DNA of 64,000 bases, from positions 62,001-126,000 of the forward strand of contig CAZYWJ010000001.1 in assembly GCA_964651785.1 (NCBI GenBank), written 5' to 3'. Within the stretch, counting starts at the first letter, position 1; each line of letters starts with the position of its first letter. Below are positions 35,495 through 44,355 of this stretch, in pieces. Below the pieces are notes generated by a model. That model saw only the letters and a list, made by a program, of their open reading frames with translations, made no database searches and was not told where the DNA came from. Source of the stretch: JAKVAV01 sp964651785 (GTDB taxonomy: Bacteria; Bacteroidota; Bacteroidia; Flavobacteriales_D; Cryomorphaceae). The translations under genes and the position numbers were made by a program.

Positions 35495-37525
35495 TCATTT
35501 GGCAACTACGTCAACATATTGAAAATTGCGATAAGAATCTTTGTTTTTGAGATAGTCACCTTTGTAATCCGGACCTTGTACTGCTCCTTCCACTGATACA
35601 AACTTCAATTTTTCAGGATTTATGTTCAGCTCTTCAGCGTATTTTAAAATACGCTCTTTGGCATTTGTGGCTCTCAAGTCGGCCAGAACTTTATTGTTTT
35701 TGTATGTACGGGTCGGAACTTTTGAGGCACTGCCAAGGATGGTTATTTCAACCTCGCCGTTCAGAGTGACCTTTACTTTCAAATTCTTCATAAAATCTCT
35801 GAAAACTTCTTCTTCCAAGGCTACTTCATTGGCATTGTAGCCAAAGAATTTTTTAAAGGAGGCGGGCTCTTGGTCGCCTTTGGTAGTAGAAACGAAAACC
35901 GTCTTGCCATCCTCACCAACAAGAACGGGGTTGAGTAGAAGAGTCTTTTCGATTTCTCTGTAGGCACTTTTGCAATCTACACTGAAGGAGTCGATACCGG
36001 CGGTATTTCCATCTATCAGATATTCCACTTTATAATCAAAGCAGGGAGGTAAAATGGCTATAAAACTGCCATCGCGCTCGCGAGGAGTATAATAAGTCGT
36101 TTCTTTTGTTTGTTCGTTCGTAACGGCCACCGATATGTCGTCGGGCAGGTCATCACCTTCAGCCGGAATAATTTCACCCAAGAGCAAAGCCAAACGCACT
36201 TCCTGAGGGTCAGGAAGTTCCAAAAGGTAAATGTCCTTCTCTCCATAGCCTTCTTTTCTGAAAGAGGAAAAGTAAGCGCGTTTACCATCAGCGCTGGTCA
36301 CGAAGAATACGTCGTCATCGGTAGTATTGATGGGGTAGCCGATATTTTTTGGAGTACCCCAATTGCCGTCCGCATTTTTTGTAGTGCTGAATACATCAAA
36401 ACCTCCGATACTATTGTGACCTTGAGAACTGAAGTAGAGTGTATTTTCATCGGGTGAGATAAATACCGCGTCTTCTTCAAATTGAGTATTTAAGGTTGGC
36501 CCCATGTTATAAGCTTCTCCCCAAGTGCCATCAGGTAATTTTTTGGCGCGCCAAATGTCACGACCACCTAAGCCTCCTTTGCGGTCGCTGATAAAATAAA
36601 CCGTATTGCCATCCGCGGTCGCCGCCAAATGTGTTTCCCACGCGCTTGAATTGATAGGTTCGGGCATTTTCACGGGGGTAGTCCAACTCTCACCTACAAG
36701 TGTACTTTCGTAAATGGATCCACCCTCATCGTCTCTATATACATAAAGAATCTGACCATTGGGCGAAACATTCATGGTGGCCGAATGGGCGTCAGAGTTG
36801 ATATTCAGAAGTTCAGGTATTTGCCAGTCGCCTTTTCGATTTTTGTAAGAAACATATATATCCTCAAAATATCCGCCCGTATTTCGGTCAATGATCGCAA
36901 TGTTACTACTATCATCTCTCAACCGTCGAGACGTAAAGAATATGGAGTTTTCGTCAATTGATATTACCGGACTATAATCGGGGTAAGGTGAATTTATCGT
37001 GTCACCCAAGTTTTCAATTTCAAACTCTACAGGATTGGCAGTAATAATTTTGGCGTTGGCCACCTGATTTACTCCCAAACTCGCATCATCGAATAGAAAA
37101 TGCTTGGAAGGCGCCGTCTCCATAAACTTTTCGTAGTATAGCTCAGCTTTGTCAAGATTGTAATTCAGGTGATGAGCCTTCGCTAAATAATAGTACAAGG
37201 TCATCGGAGATTTCTTTTCCTGAGGACTTATGGGATTGTAATTTTTATCAATCCCGACCTCTTCAGCGCGTTTGAGGTAGGGTAGAGCGCCGGCTTGCTC
37301 GTTAAAAGATTCGAGGTGAGCCACGCCCGCTCTGAATTGCAGGTTTCCGTTATCAGGGAAATCGGCGGCCAAAGAAGTCCAAACGTTAAAGGCCATTCGC
37401 TTCTCACCTTCTGCTTCGAGCTGGACCGCTTCTTCAAAGCGCTCATTCAACGAAAGACTTTGGGCGGGAGCGATCAGGCCGAAAAATCCAATAAAGAAAA
37501 TGCTTAGAAGTAGATTTTTATTCAT
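35495..37525 (-). CDS. TPR/PD40/OmpA-like envelope protein
   Basis: Exported protein of 676 residues. A signal peptide (MNKNLLLSIFFIGFFGLIAPAQ) is followed by TPRs (residues about 25-150), PD40 propeller repeats (HLAATADGNTVYFISDRKG, FISPDENTLYFSSQGH), a beta-rich middle domain and a degenerate OmpA-like C-terminal domain (EVEITILGSASKVPTRTYK, LADLRATNAKERIL). The architecture is like PorE of the T9SS, which links the secretion ring to peptidoglycan. It is a paralogue of the downstream 520-residue protein, with 43 bases between them on the same strand. Confidence 0.85.
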   Translation of the reverse strand: MNKNLLLSIFFIGFFGLIAPAQSLSLNERFEEAVQLEAEGEKRMAFNVWTSLAADFPDNGNLQFRAGVAHLESFNEQAGALPYLKRAEEVGIDKNYNPISPQEKKSPMTLYYYLAKAHHLNYNLDKAELYYEKFMETAPSKHFLFDDASLGVNQVANAKIITANPVEFEIENLGDTINSPYPDYSPVISIDENSIFFTSRRLRDDSSNIAIIDRNTGGYFEDIYVSYKNRKGDWQIPELLNINSDAHSATMNVSPNGQILYVYRDDEGGSIYESTLVGESWTTPVKMPEPINSSAWETHLAATADGNTVYFISDRKGGLGGRDIWRAKKLPDGTWGEAYNMGPTLNTQFEEDAVFISPDENTLYFSSQGHNSIGGFDVFSTTKNADGNWGTPKNIGYPINTTDDDVFFVTSADGKRAYFSSFRKEGYGEKDIYLLELPDPQEVRLALLLGEIIPAEGDDLPDDISVAVTNEQTKETTYYTPRERDGSFIAILPPCFDYKVEYLIDGNTAGIDSFSVDCKSAYREIEKTLLLNPVLVGEDGKTVFVSTTKGDQEPASFKKFFGYNANEVALEEEVFRDFMKNLKVKVTLNGEVEITILGSASKVPTRTYKNNKVLADLRATNAKERILKYAEELNINPEKLKFVSVEGAVQGPDYKGDYLKNKDSYRNFQYVDVVAK

Positions 37526-37589
37526 CCAAAAAGGGAAATAATCCGTCCAAAGCTAATATAAACCGTCTGTATGACTTCTTGAAATGGCG

Positions 37590-38963
37590 TCAAATTTCTC
37601 GGTTAAGATCAAAATTTTCGAGAATGTCAGCCACTTTTCGTACGAAACTACCACCCAAAGCGCCGTCAATGATGCGATGGTCGTATGCGTGCGATAAGAA
37701 CATCATATGTCTGATGCCAATAAAATCTCCTTCGGGAGTTTCTATCACGGCAGGTTTTTTTCTGATGGCGCCCACCGCCATGATGGCTGCCTGAGGCTGA
37801 TTGATAATCGGCGTACCCATCACATTTCCGAAGGTACCCACATTGGTCAGTGTATAGGTGCCACCCTGAATTTCTTCGGGAAGCAATTTGTTTTCACGAG
37901 CACGTTTAGCCAAATCATTTACTTTTTTGGTTAGTCCCAAAAGATTTAGTTGATCTGCATCATGAATGACGGGTACAATTAGATTTCCGGTAGGAAGGGC
38001 TGCGGCCATTCCTATGTTGATATGTTTGCGCTTTATGACGTTCACGCCATCCGTGCTGACATTTACACCTCGCATTTCTTTGATGGCTTGCGCAATGGCT
38101 TCTATAAAAATCGGAGTAAAGGTGAGTTTCTCACCCTCGCGATCCTGAAACTTGTTCTTCCACTTATTTCTCCAATTCACAATGTTTGTCACATCAGCCT
38201 CCACATAAGAGGTAACGTGAGGTGAAACGTGCTTTGACATCACCATATGTTCCGAAATGAGTTTCCTCATTCGGTCCATTTCTACAATTTCATCATCGGG
38301 GCCCGCCTTGATGGTAGGGGTTTTAATAGTAATTCCACTTCCGGTTGCCGCAGCAGGCTGCTTAGCAGAGGTGGAAGTCACGGGAGCTTCCTTGGCGCTT
38401 TCGGCGGAAGCAGAGGTTTTTGTTTCTGCGGGCTTTTTGTCGCGATTGGGAATGTAATTCAGAATATCCTTTTTGGTTACCCGACCTTCAGCACCGCTGC
38501 CTTGTATTTGTTCTAATTCATGAAGTGAAACCCCTTCTTTCTCGGCAATATTTCGCACCAGCGGAGAATAAAAGCGACCTGAAGGGCCCGTTTTTGAAAT
38601 CTTTTCGGCGCTTGCCTCAGCCATCACCGGCTCTTGTTTCGATTTTTCAGCTCCATTTGAAGCAGGTATGGCAGCAGGTTTACTTTCGGCAGCAGGAGCA
38701 GGGGCTGAGCCACCTCCCTCACCACCTGATGAAAATATAGCGATCGGCTTTCCTACTTCAACTACATCGCCCTCTTCGCAAAGTCTTTTTACCAAAACTC
38801 CATCTTCGGGTGCGGGCACCTCACTGTCTACCTTGTCGGTGGCGATCTCGACTAAAGGCTCGTCGGCCTCTACGGAATCGCCTTCTTCCAATACCCATTT
38901 AATAATCGTTGCTTCGGCTACGCTTTCTCCCATTTTGGGAAGTAAGACTTCATATTCAGGCAT
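37590..38963 (-). CDS. 2-oxoacid dehydrogenase E2 component (dihydrolipoyl acyltransferase)
   Basis: Core subunit of a 2-oxoacid dehydrogenase complex, 457 residues. One N-terminal lipoyl domain has the lipoylated Lys44 in ATDKVDSEVPAP. An Ala/Pro/Lys-rich linker (about 80-125) leads to the E3/E1-binding domain (FYSPLVRNIAEKEGVSLHEL), then the catalytic acyltransferase ends with LSHAYDHRIIDGALGGSF (His and Asp catalytic pair). The DKVDSEVPAP motif is more typical of branched-chain or generic E2 proteins than of pyruvate-specific E2. E1 and E3 are not adjacent. A good promoter lies 26 bases upstream. Confidence 0.93.
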   Translation of the reverse strand: MPEYEVLLPKMGESVAEATIIKWVLEEGDSVEADEPLVEIATDKVDSEVPAPEDGVLVKRLCEEGDVVEVGKPIAIFSSGGEGGGSAPAPAAESKPAAIPASNGAEKSKQEPVMAEASAEKISKTGPSGRFYSPLVRNIAEKEGVSLHELEQIQGSGAEGRVTKKDILNYIPNRDKKPAETKTSASAESAKEAPVTSTSAKQPAAATGSGITIKTPTIKAGPDDEIVEMDRMRKLISEHMVMSKHVSPHVTSYVEADVTNIVNWRNKWKNKFQDREGEKLTFTPIFIEAIAQAIKEMRGVNVSTDGVNVIKRKHINIGMAAALPTGNLIVPVIHDADQLNLLGLTKKVNDLAKRARENKLLPEEIQGGTYTLTNVGTFGNVMGTPIINQPQAAIMAVGAIRKKPAVIETPEGDFIGIRHMMFLSHAYDHRIIDGALGGSFVRKVADILENFDLNREI

Positions 38964-38988
38964 AAAATTCAGTTCTATCGTGGTGGCG

Positions 38989-39018
38989 CAAAATTAGGGG
39001 AAAATTCGCAATACACAA
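38989..39018 (-). promoter_or_regulatory. promoter of the E2 gene (TTG-N19-TAatTTTG)
   Basis: On the minus strand, TTG at 39016-39018 and TAATTTTG at 38989-38996 are 19 bases apart, an exact match to the Bacteroidota -33/-7 consensus. The leader to the ATG at 38963 would be about 20 bases. Confidence 0.75.
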
Positions 39019-39029
39019 TTGATGCGGAG

Positions 39030-40973
39030 CTAATCGTCGCGTCGGCCCAAACGGCTGAAACCGGATGAAATAATGGCCAAATCTTTTCGCAGGCCATATT
39101 CGCGTGCATAGATTGAGTTGAGTTTTTTAGCAGTCTCATCGGGAGATTTCAAATACCTGATTCGATCCATTGGATTGAGCACTCCGGTCTTAATCCGAGG
39201 TAAATCGGTTTGAGAAGTTTTTGTTTTAGCATAGCCTACCCAAGAGATTTTTCCGAAGAGCACTTGCCATATGTTTTTAAAGAAACCGACTTTTTCCTGT
39301 ACTCCCCATACCGTTACCGGGTAGGATATTAACAAAGCCAATGCTAAAAAGAAATCGAGAGATCTCTTTCTTCTTTTGTTTGAGGCTTTGTTGATAGCAT
39401 TTAGATCCATTAAGAAAACGTTTCCGCCTCTTTCAATGGAATTACTACCAATAATAAATGCGCTTTCGGGCGGCGCAATTTTAAATTGAAGACCCTTGGA
39501 CTGAGTGTTTGCCATTAACCCGATTATTCTTTGAGATGCCACATCTGATCCACTGAAGATGACCGTTTGTAATTTGTAAATCGACACGATTTCTTCGAGC
39601 CGATCAGCATGTGCCTCTTCTCCGCGAATATCCTTTTCAGGAGAAATTCGCAAGGGCTTAATTCCGCGAAATCCTGAATCAGTCAATAGCCTTTCTATTC
39701 GTTCGAATTCGTTCTCGCCGGCTACAATGCCTATTTTTCCGTCACTGATTCGAGCCTCTACGGGTGCAATGTAGTTGAGCAGGCTTCGACTCAGCAAGAA
39801 ATAAATCGTAGTAGAAACGGTGCCTAATAAGATCAGCGCTCTTGAAAATCGAAGACTTTCGGGTAAAAGGGCATAGATCATGAGTATAAGCAGCGTACCG
39901 ATGGCTATACCTCGTAAATTTTTAAAATGGGAATAGGGGCGATCGTAGCCTCCATTGAGAAAACAGCTCACTATCCAAATAATTGAATAAGTAGCGAAGG
40001 CTCCCATGAGCAATTCTCTTTGATAAAAAATGCCGGTGATGGAAACATACCAGATTTTCAAGAGCCAAAGCAACATCATCAGGATGGTGAAGTCGGCCAG
40101 GTAAATAAACGATTTGGAAATGAATCGCTGTAGAATGGCTAAGCCGGCACGAATATAAATGGCCAAGTTGATGAAAAAGCCGAATGTCTTCGCATTTCGT
40201 TTGGAGAAGTGCTTTTTCGCGAATATCACCATGGCTCGATAGAAAACGAAAACGTAATTGACGCTACTTTTTTTAGTGCTCTCACCTTTGTAGTGGATGA
40301 TCCGAGCCTTATGAAAGTAGTAATTTTTGTATCCGCCGAGAATTATTCTGTAGGAGAGATCAATGTCTTCACCGTACATGAAAAAATCTTCATCCAGCAG
40401 CCCGACTTTATCCAAGGCCTCTTTTCGCATAAGCATAAACGCTCCCGATAAAACTTCGATGCTATGAGTCTCTTCTTTGCTCAGAAAACCCAAATGGTAC
40501 TTGCCGAAAATTTTTGATTTGGGAAAAAGAGCACTCAACCCGAAGATTTTATAAAACGCCACGCCCGGAGTGGGCAGACCTCTCTTGCTCTCAGGCAAAA
40601 AGCGACCTTTTCCATCGATCATTTTTACACCCAAGCCTCCTGCTTCAGGATGATCGTCCATAAAAGCTACCGTCTGCGAAAAGGTATCTTCCTCAACCAA
40701 AGTATCGGGATTCAACAATAGCACATAGCGCCCTGAACTTTCTCTGATTGCCTGATTGTTTGCGCGACTGAAACCTACGTTGTGCTTATTAGCGATGAGT
40801 TTTACTTCGGGAAATTTTTGTCGGACCAGCGCTACCGATCCGTCCACGGAATTATTGTCAACTACAAAAACTTCGCAATTGATTTTTTCAGAGGCTTTGC
40901 GAACGCTGTGCAGGCATTGCTCCAAGAAATAGGATACATTGTAACTGACAATGACAACCGAAAGATCAACCAT
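39030..40973 (-). CDS. GT2 glycosyltransferase fused to a membrane and degenerate sugar-transferase module
   Basis: A protein of 647 residues. Residues 1 to about 250 are a GT2 domain (SVVIVSYNVSYFLEQCL, VDNNSVDGSVALV, LNPDTLVEEDTF, GEDIDLSYRIILGGYKNYY). Several membrane helices follow (about 265-400). Then comes a Rossmann-like segment (GIVAGENEFERIERLL), and a tail with RRKRSLDFFLALALLISYP, ISWVGYAKTK and LPRIKTGVLNP that resembles the end of polyprenyl glycosylphosphotransferases but lacks their KFRSM core. It probably acts in exopolysaccharide or O-antigen synthesis. The fusion could couple lipid-carrier recognition to sugar transfer. recR is 2 bases upstream on the same strand. Confidence 0.85.
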   Translation of the reverse strand: MVDLSVVIVSYNVSYFLEQCLHSVRKASEKINCEVFVVDNNSVDGSVALVRQKFPEVKLIANKHNVGFSRANNQAIRESSGRYVLLLNPDTLVEEDTFSQTVAFMDDHPEAGGLGVKMIDGKGRFLPESKRGLPTPGVAFYKIFGLSALFPKSKIFGKYHLGFLSKEETHSIEVLSGAFMLMRKEALDKVGLLDEDFFMYGEDIDLSYRIILGGYKNYYFHKARIIHYKGESTKKSSVNYVFVFYRAMVIFAKKHFSKRNAKTFGFFINLAIYIRAGLAILQRFISKSFIYLADFTILMMLLWLLKIWYVSITGIFYQRELLMGAFATYSIIWIVSCFLNGGYDRPYSHFKNLRGIAIGTLLILMIYALLPESLRFSRALILLGTVSTTIYFLLSRSLLNYIAPVEARISDGKIGIVAGENEFERIERLLTDSGFRGIKPLRISPEKDIRGEEAHADRLEEIVSIYKLQTVIFSGSDVASQRIIGLMANTQSKGLQFKIAPPESAFIIGSNSIERGGNVFLMDLNAINKASNKRRKRSLDFFLALALLISYPVTVWGVQEKVGFFKNIWQVLFGKISWVGYAKTKTSQTDLPRIKTGVLNPMDRIRYLKSPDETAKKLNSIYAREYGLRKDLAIISSGFSRLGRRDD

Positions 40974-40975
40974 TG

Positions 40976-41590
40976 TTATTGAAGGCTTTTATCGTAGGGT
41001 GTGCGTTGCACGATTGATCTTCCCAGCGTGACTTCATCCGTATACTGAAGTTCATCACCTACGGGCACACCACGAGAAAGTGTGGTGGTGATGAGGTGCT
41101 TATTCTTCTCCAGTTTTTTGTAGATAAAATAGGCCGTGGTGTCGCCCTCCATCGTAGCAGAGAGGGCCAAGATGAGCTCTTTGACCTCGGCGTTTTCTAA
41201 CCTTTCTATTAATGTGCCCACATTGAGGTCGGAAGGGCCTATTCCGTCCATGGGTGATATTTTTCCTCCGAGCACGTGGTACAAACCCTTGTACTGATGG
41301 GTGGCCTCAATCGCCATTACATCTCTGATATCTTCTACCACACAGATAATGGATGCATCTCGAGAAGGGTTGCTGCAAATATTGCAGATCTCCGTATCAG
41401 ACAAGTTGTGGCATTTTTGACAAGACTTCACATGAACCTTCAAGTCTTCAATTGATTTTAAAAATCGGGCAATGTCTTCTTCCGACCTTCCTGCTAAATC
41501 CAAAACGTAGCGCAGAGCCGTGCGTTTGCCCACACCTTGAAGCGATGCGATTTCATTAACTGCATTCTCAATGTATTTGGAAGAAATCAT
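40976..41590 (-). CDS. recR: recombination mediator RecR
   Basis: DNA-binding ring protein of 204 residues that loads RecA with RecO and RecF. An N-terminal helix-hairpin-helix (LQGVGKRTALRYVLDL) precedes the C4 zinc motif (CQKCHNLSDTEICNIC), the Toprim domain (ICVVEDIRDVMAIEAT) and the Walker B-like C-terminal region (ISPMDGIGPSDL, LALSATMEGDTTA). Normal length and all features intact. It is 2 bases upstream of the large GT2 gene and may be cotranscribed with it. A TAgtTTTG box directly upstream would give an almost leaderless transcript. Confidence 0.96.
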   Translation of the reverse strand: MISSKYIENAVNEIASLQGVGKRTALRYVLDLAGRSEEDIARFLKSIEDLKVHVKSCQKCHNLSDTEICNICSNPSRDASIICVVEDIRDVMAIEATHQYKGLYHVLGGKISPMDGIGPSDLNVGTLIERLENAEVKELILALSATMEGDTTAYFIYKKLEKNKHLITTTLSRGVPVGDELQYTDEVTLGRSIVQRTPYDKSLQ

Positions 41591-41594
41591 GGCA

Positions 41595-41602
41595 CAAAAC
41601 TA
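41595..41602 (-). promoter_or_regulatory. candidate -7 box (TAgtTTTG) for recR
   Basis: The box ends 4 bases before the recR ATG, and a TTG lies 14 bases further upstream (41617-41619), a little closer than ideal. Transcription would begin at or inside the start codon, so this is either a leaderless promoter or chance. Confidence 0.35.
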
Positions 41603-41844
41603 CCATTTCCGTTTACCAAGTTTCACTTTTTGTTAATGCTCCCTTATGACCTTGGTACTAAATCTGTTAAAAGCGTATCCTTTCTTGTTAATCAAAGTTA
41701 AAGATCGAAAAATCGAAAATCTCGAAGTAACAAATCCGGTAGCTTAGTCGTCAGACATGCAAACAAACAACAGGCAACTCGAGCTTAACCAAGCTCAAAG
41801 ATTTTACGAATTAAACATTAAACAAACTAAACAAACAGGCTATT

Positions 41845-42129
41845 ATGAAAACATTTAATCAAGTATTACTCGCCCTATTTTTTACAGCTTTTTCTTACGC
41901 AGGATTTGCGCAAACGTCAACCACACCTTCTAAAACTACTCAGAAGGAAATAGTTCGGATTCACTCTACAATTATGGAATTAGAGAATGCCGAAGAGGAA
42001 GATGAAGCCGAACGTCAACATCAGGATAATGCCTTAATTAAAATTCCTTGTAAGTACTGCTTTGTAGATGAAGATGACTCATCTGATTCATCGATCAAAT
42101 CTGCCACGGATAAGAATTCTCAGAAGTAA
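41845..42129 (+). CDS. small secreted acidic protein with CxxC motif
   Basis: A protein of 94 residues that I do not recognise. A signal peptide (MKTFNQVLLALFFTAFSYAGFAQ) leads to a mature part of about 71 residues rich in Glu, Asp, Ser and Thr, with MELENAEEEDEAE, one CKYC motif near residue 71 and a Ser/Asp-rich tail. The CxxC could bind metal or form a redox disulfide. It is monocistronic: 254 bases of upstream spacer and its own terminator 55 bases downstream support a real, independently expressed gene. Confidence 0.7.
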   Translation: MKTFNQVLLALFFTAFSYAGFAQTSTTPSKTTQKEIVRIHSTIMELENAEEEDEAERQHQDNALIKIPCKYCFVDEDDSSDSSIKSATDKNSQK

Positions 42130-42184
42130 ATAAATTTTGTTGTTCTCTGATTTTCATAGGCTTTAATTTTGGGACAACAGTTTT

Positions 42185-42218
42185 CGATCCCGCATGGTGG
42201 TGCGGGATCGTTTTTTTT
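42185..42218 (+). terminator. rho-independent terminator after the small secreted gene
   Basis: Stem CGATCCCGCA/TGCGGGATCG with a 6-base loop, followed by eight T on the plus strand. It points in the direction of the 94-residue gene. Confidence 0.88.
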
Positions 42219-43080
42219 AGTCTCCGAAAATATCTTTGAAAGTATGCGCTTCCTTTAGACGCACACCCTTTTCCGTTTCGTGTACACGGATACACTCATG
42301 GTCTATGTCGTGTTCCAAAAAGATAATCCGATCTTTCTCAGCGGCATCATCAAGAAAGATCTTTTTCTCTTTTAAGGTTTCGAGAGGTCTGACATCATAT
42401 CCCATCACGTAAGGCATGGGAAGGTGAGCCGCAGATGGTAGCAAGTCGGCCGCAAAGATGAGCGTTTGATCTTTATAGTCGATGTACGGAATCATTTGAC
42501 TCTCGGTATGCCCATCGGCAAAGAAAAGTCGGAAGCCCGGAAAGAGTTCTTCCTTACTCCACCTCCCGTTTCTTGTCACGAATTTTAATTGACCTGCTTC
42601 TTCAATCGGAAGAATGTTCTCTTTCAAAAAAGAAGCTTTCTCGCGCTCATTCGGATTGGTAGCCCAATTCCAGTGCTCTTCGCAAGACCAGTAGGTTGCA
42701 TTCGGGAAAGTAGGGTAGTATCGCTCTTTCGATCGATCCAGCGATACTGCACCACCGCAATGATCAAAGTGTAAATGAGTTAAAACCACATCAGTCACAT
42801 CTTGCTTTGAATAGCCCTTCGCCTCGATGGATTTGATCAACTCGTCATCACCGAATAGATAGTAGTAGCTAAAGAATTTCTCGCTTTGTTTATCGCCCAT
42901 ACCCGTATCGATCAATACCAACCTGTCGCCGTAATCGATCAAAAGGCACCGCATCGACCAACTGCACATATTGTTTTCATCAGGCGTTTTTGATCGCGAC
43001 CAGAGTGATTTGGGAACGACGCCGAACATGGCGCCTCCGTCTAATTTGAAATTTCCCGCTTCTATCGTGTGTATCTTCAT
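42217..43080 (-). CDS. MBL-fold metallohydrolase (lactonase-like)
   Basis: Metallo-beta-lactamase fold enzyme of 287 residues with the dizinc motif THLHFDHCGG, a downstream His in FADGHTESQMIPY, Asp in FAADLLPSAAH and a terminal His in FLEHDIDHEC. This spacing is that of the N-acyl-homoserine lactonase/quercetinase-like subgroup, which hydrolyses lactones or esters. No signal peptide, so cytosolic. The start is ATG at 43080. Substrate unknown. It is divergent from mpl. Confidence 0.87.
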   Translation of the reverse strand: MKIHTIEAGNFKLDGGAMFGVVPKSLWSRSKTPDENNMCSWSMRCLLIDYGDRLVLIDTGMGDKQSEKFFSYYYLFGDDELIKSIEAKGYSKQDVTDVVLTHLHFDHCGGAVSLDRSKERYYPTFPNATYWSCEEHWNWATNPNEREKASFLKENILPIEEAGQLKFVTRNGRWSKEELFPGFRLFFADGHTESQMIPYIDYKDQTLIFAADLLPSAAHLPMPYVMGYDVRPLETLKEKKIFLDDAAEKDRIIFLEHDIDHECIRVHETEKGVRLKEAHTFKDIFGD

Positions 43081-43173
43081 ATGCTATGCTTTGCCACGAA
43101 TGTAACAATACCCTGTTTAAAAGAGAGCGAGATTTCAACCTCCTTTCGTACTTAAAACCGGTAAGTTCAAGCC

Positions 43174-44355
43174 ATGAAAATTCACTTCATTGCGATAGGN
43201 NNNNNNNNNNNNNNNNNNNNNNNNNNNNNNNNNNNNNNNNNNNNNNNNNNNNNNNNNNNNNNNNNNNNNNNNNNNNNNNNNNNNNNNNNNNNNNNNNNNG
43301 ATAAGACCCGCGTAGTCATTGGCGGAAGCCATGGAAAGACGACTATTACGGGAATCCTTCTTCATGCCATGAATAAATTGGGTACGGAGGTGGATTATAT
43401 GGTAGGGGCTCAGCTTGAGGGGATGGACTGCATGGTAAAGTTGACGGATGATGCAAAAGTCGTGATTTTGGAAGGTGATGAATACCTCTCATCACCCATC
43501 GATCGGCGACCGAAATTTCATCTGTACCAACCGCATATCGCTATTCTTACGGGCGTGGCTTGGGACCACATCAACGTCTTTCCGACTTTTGAAAACTACG
43601 TCGAGCAGTTTTCCATTTTTGTAGACCTTATTGAAAGGGAGGGAACATTAATCTATTACGAAGAAGATGCTGAATTGCAATTATTGGCGACTCGGAGAAA
43701 GGATTTGTCACTGGTGCCTTACGGCAAAATGGACAATAAGGTAAGGGATGGGAAAACCATCGTTAACTTCGAAGGGCGCGAGTATTCCGTTGAGCTTTTC
43801 GGTGAGCACAATATGGCGAACTTGTTGGGAGCGTTGGAAATTTGCCGAGCTTTAAATATTAAGCCTGCGGATTTCCTCAACGCTATAGCTGATTTTAAAG
43901 GAGCATCCAAAAGGTTGGAGAAGGTGGCGGAGAACAATCATTCGGTTTTTTACAAAGATTTCGCACATGCTCCCAGTAAATTGCGCGCTACCACGGCAGC
44001 CTTAAAAGAGCAATTTCCCGAAAGGGAGCTTATAGCCTGTATGGAGCTGCATACTTTTAGCAGCCTCAACAAGAATTTCCTTCCGCAATACGCCGATACC
44101 ATGAGCAAAGCTGATCGAGCTTTGATTTATTTCAGCCCTGAAGTGGTGGCTCATAAAAGACTAGAGTCGTTGAGCGAAGGAGAAGTAAAAGTAGCTTTCG
44201 GCGGTGAGAACGTTGAGGTGTTTACTGATTCGAATCAACTACTCTCCGAGTTGAAATCAATTTCCTGGAAAGGAAAAAACCTGCTGATGATGAGCTCGGG
44301 CAATTTTGATGGAATCGATTTTGCCGAAGTGGGAAAGGAGCTTTTCAGCGAATAA
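43174..44355 (+). CDS. mpl: peptidoglycan recycling ligase Mpl (UDP-N-acetylmuramate:tripeptide ligase), gap inside
   Basis: Mur-ligase-family enzyme that reattaches recycled L-Ala-gamma-D-Glu-meso-Dap to UDP-MurNAc. The N-terminus (MKIHFIAIG) matches the family start, then the gap at 43200 removes about 95 residues. After the gap are the P-loop GGSHGKTTITG, the Mpl-specific EGDEYLSSPIDRRPKF, HIAILTGVAWDHINVFPT, GEHNMANLLGAL and FKDFAHAPSKLRAT. All key Mur-ligase regions outside the gap are intact. Its last 11 bases overlap the convergent DUF4199-like gene. Confidence 0.93.
   Translation: MKIHFIAIXXXXXXXXXXXXXXXXXXXXXXXXXXXXXXXXXXDKTRVVIGGSHGKTTITGILLHAMNKLGTEVDYMVGAQLEGMDCMVKLTDDAKVVILEGDEYLSSPIDRRPKFHLYQPHIAILTGVAWDHINVFPTFENYVEQFSIFVDLIEREGTLIYYEEDAELQLLATRRKDLSLVPYGKMDNKVRDGKTIVNFEGREYSVELFGEHNMANLLGALEICRALNIKPADFLNAIADFKGASKRLEKVAENNHSVFYKDFAHAPSKLRATTAALKEQFPERELIACMELHTFSSLNKNFLPQYADTMSKADRALIYFSPEVVAHKRLESLSEGEVKVAFGGENVEVFTDSNQLLSELKSISWKGKNLLMMSSGNFDGIDFAEVGKELFSE
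43200..43299. other. scaffold gap (100 N) inside mpl
   Basis: 100 N with non-repeated flanks; about 285 bases are expected between the two sides from the family's domain spacing. Confidence 0.96.
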
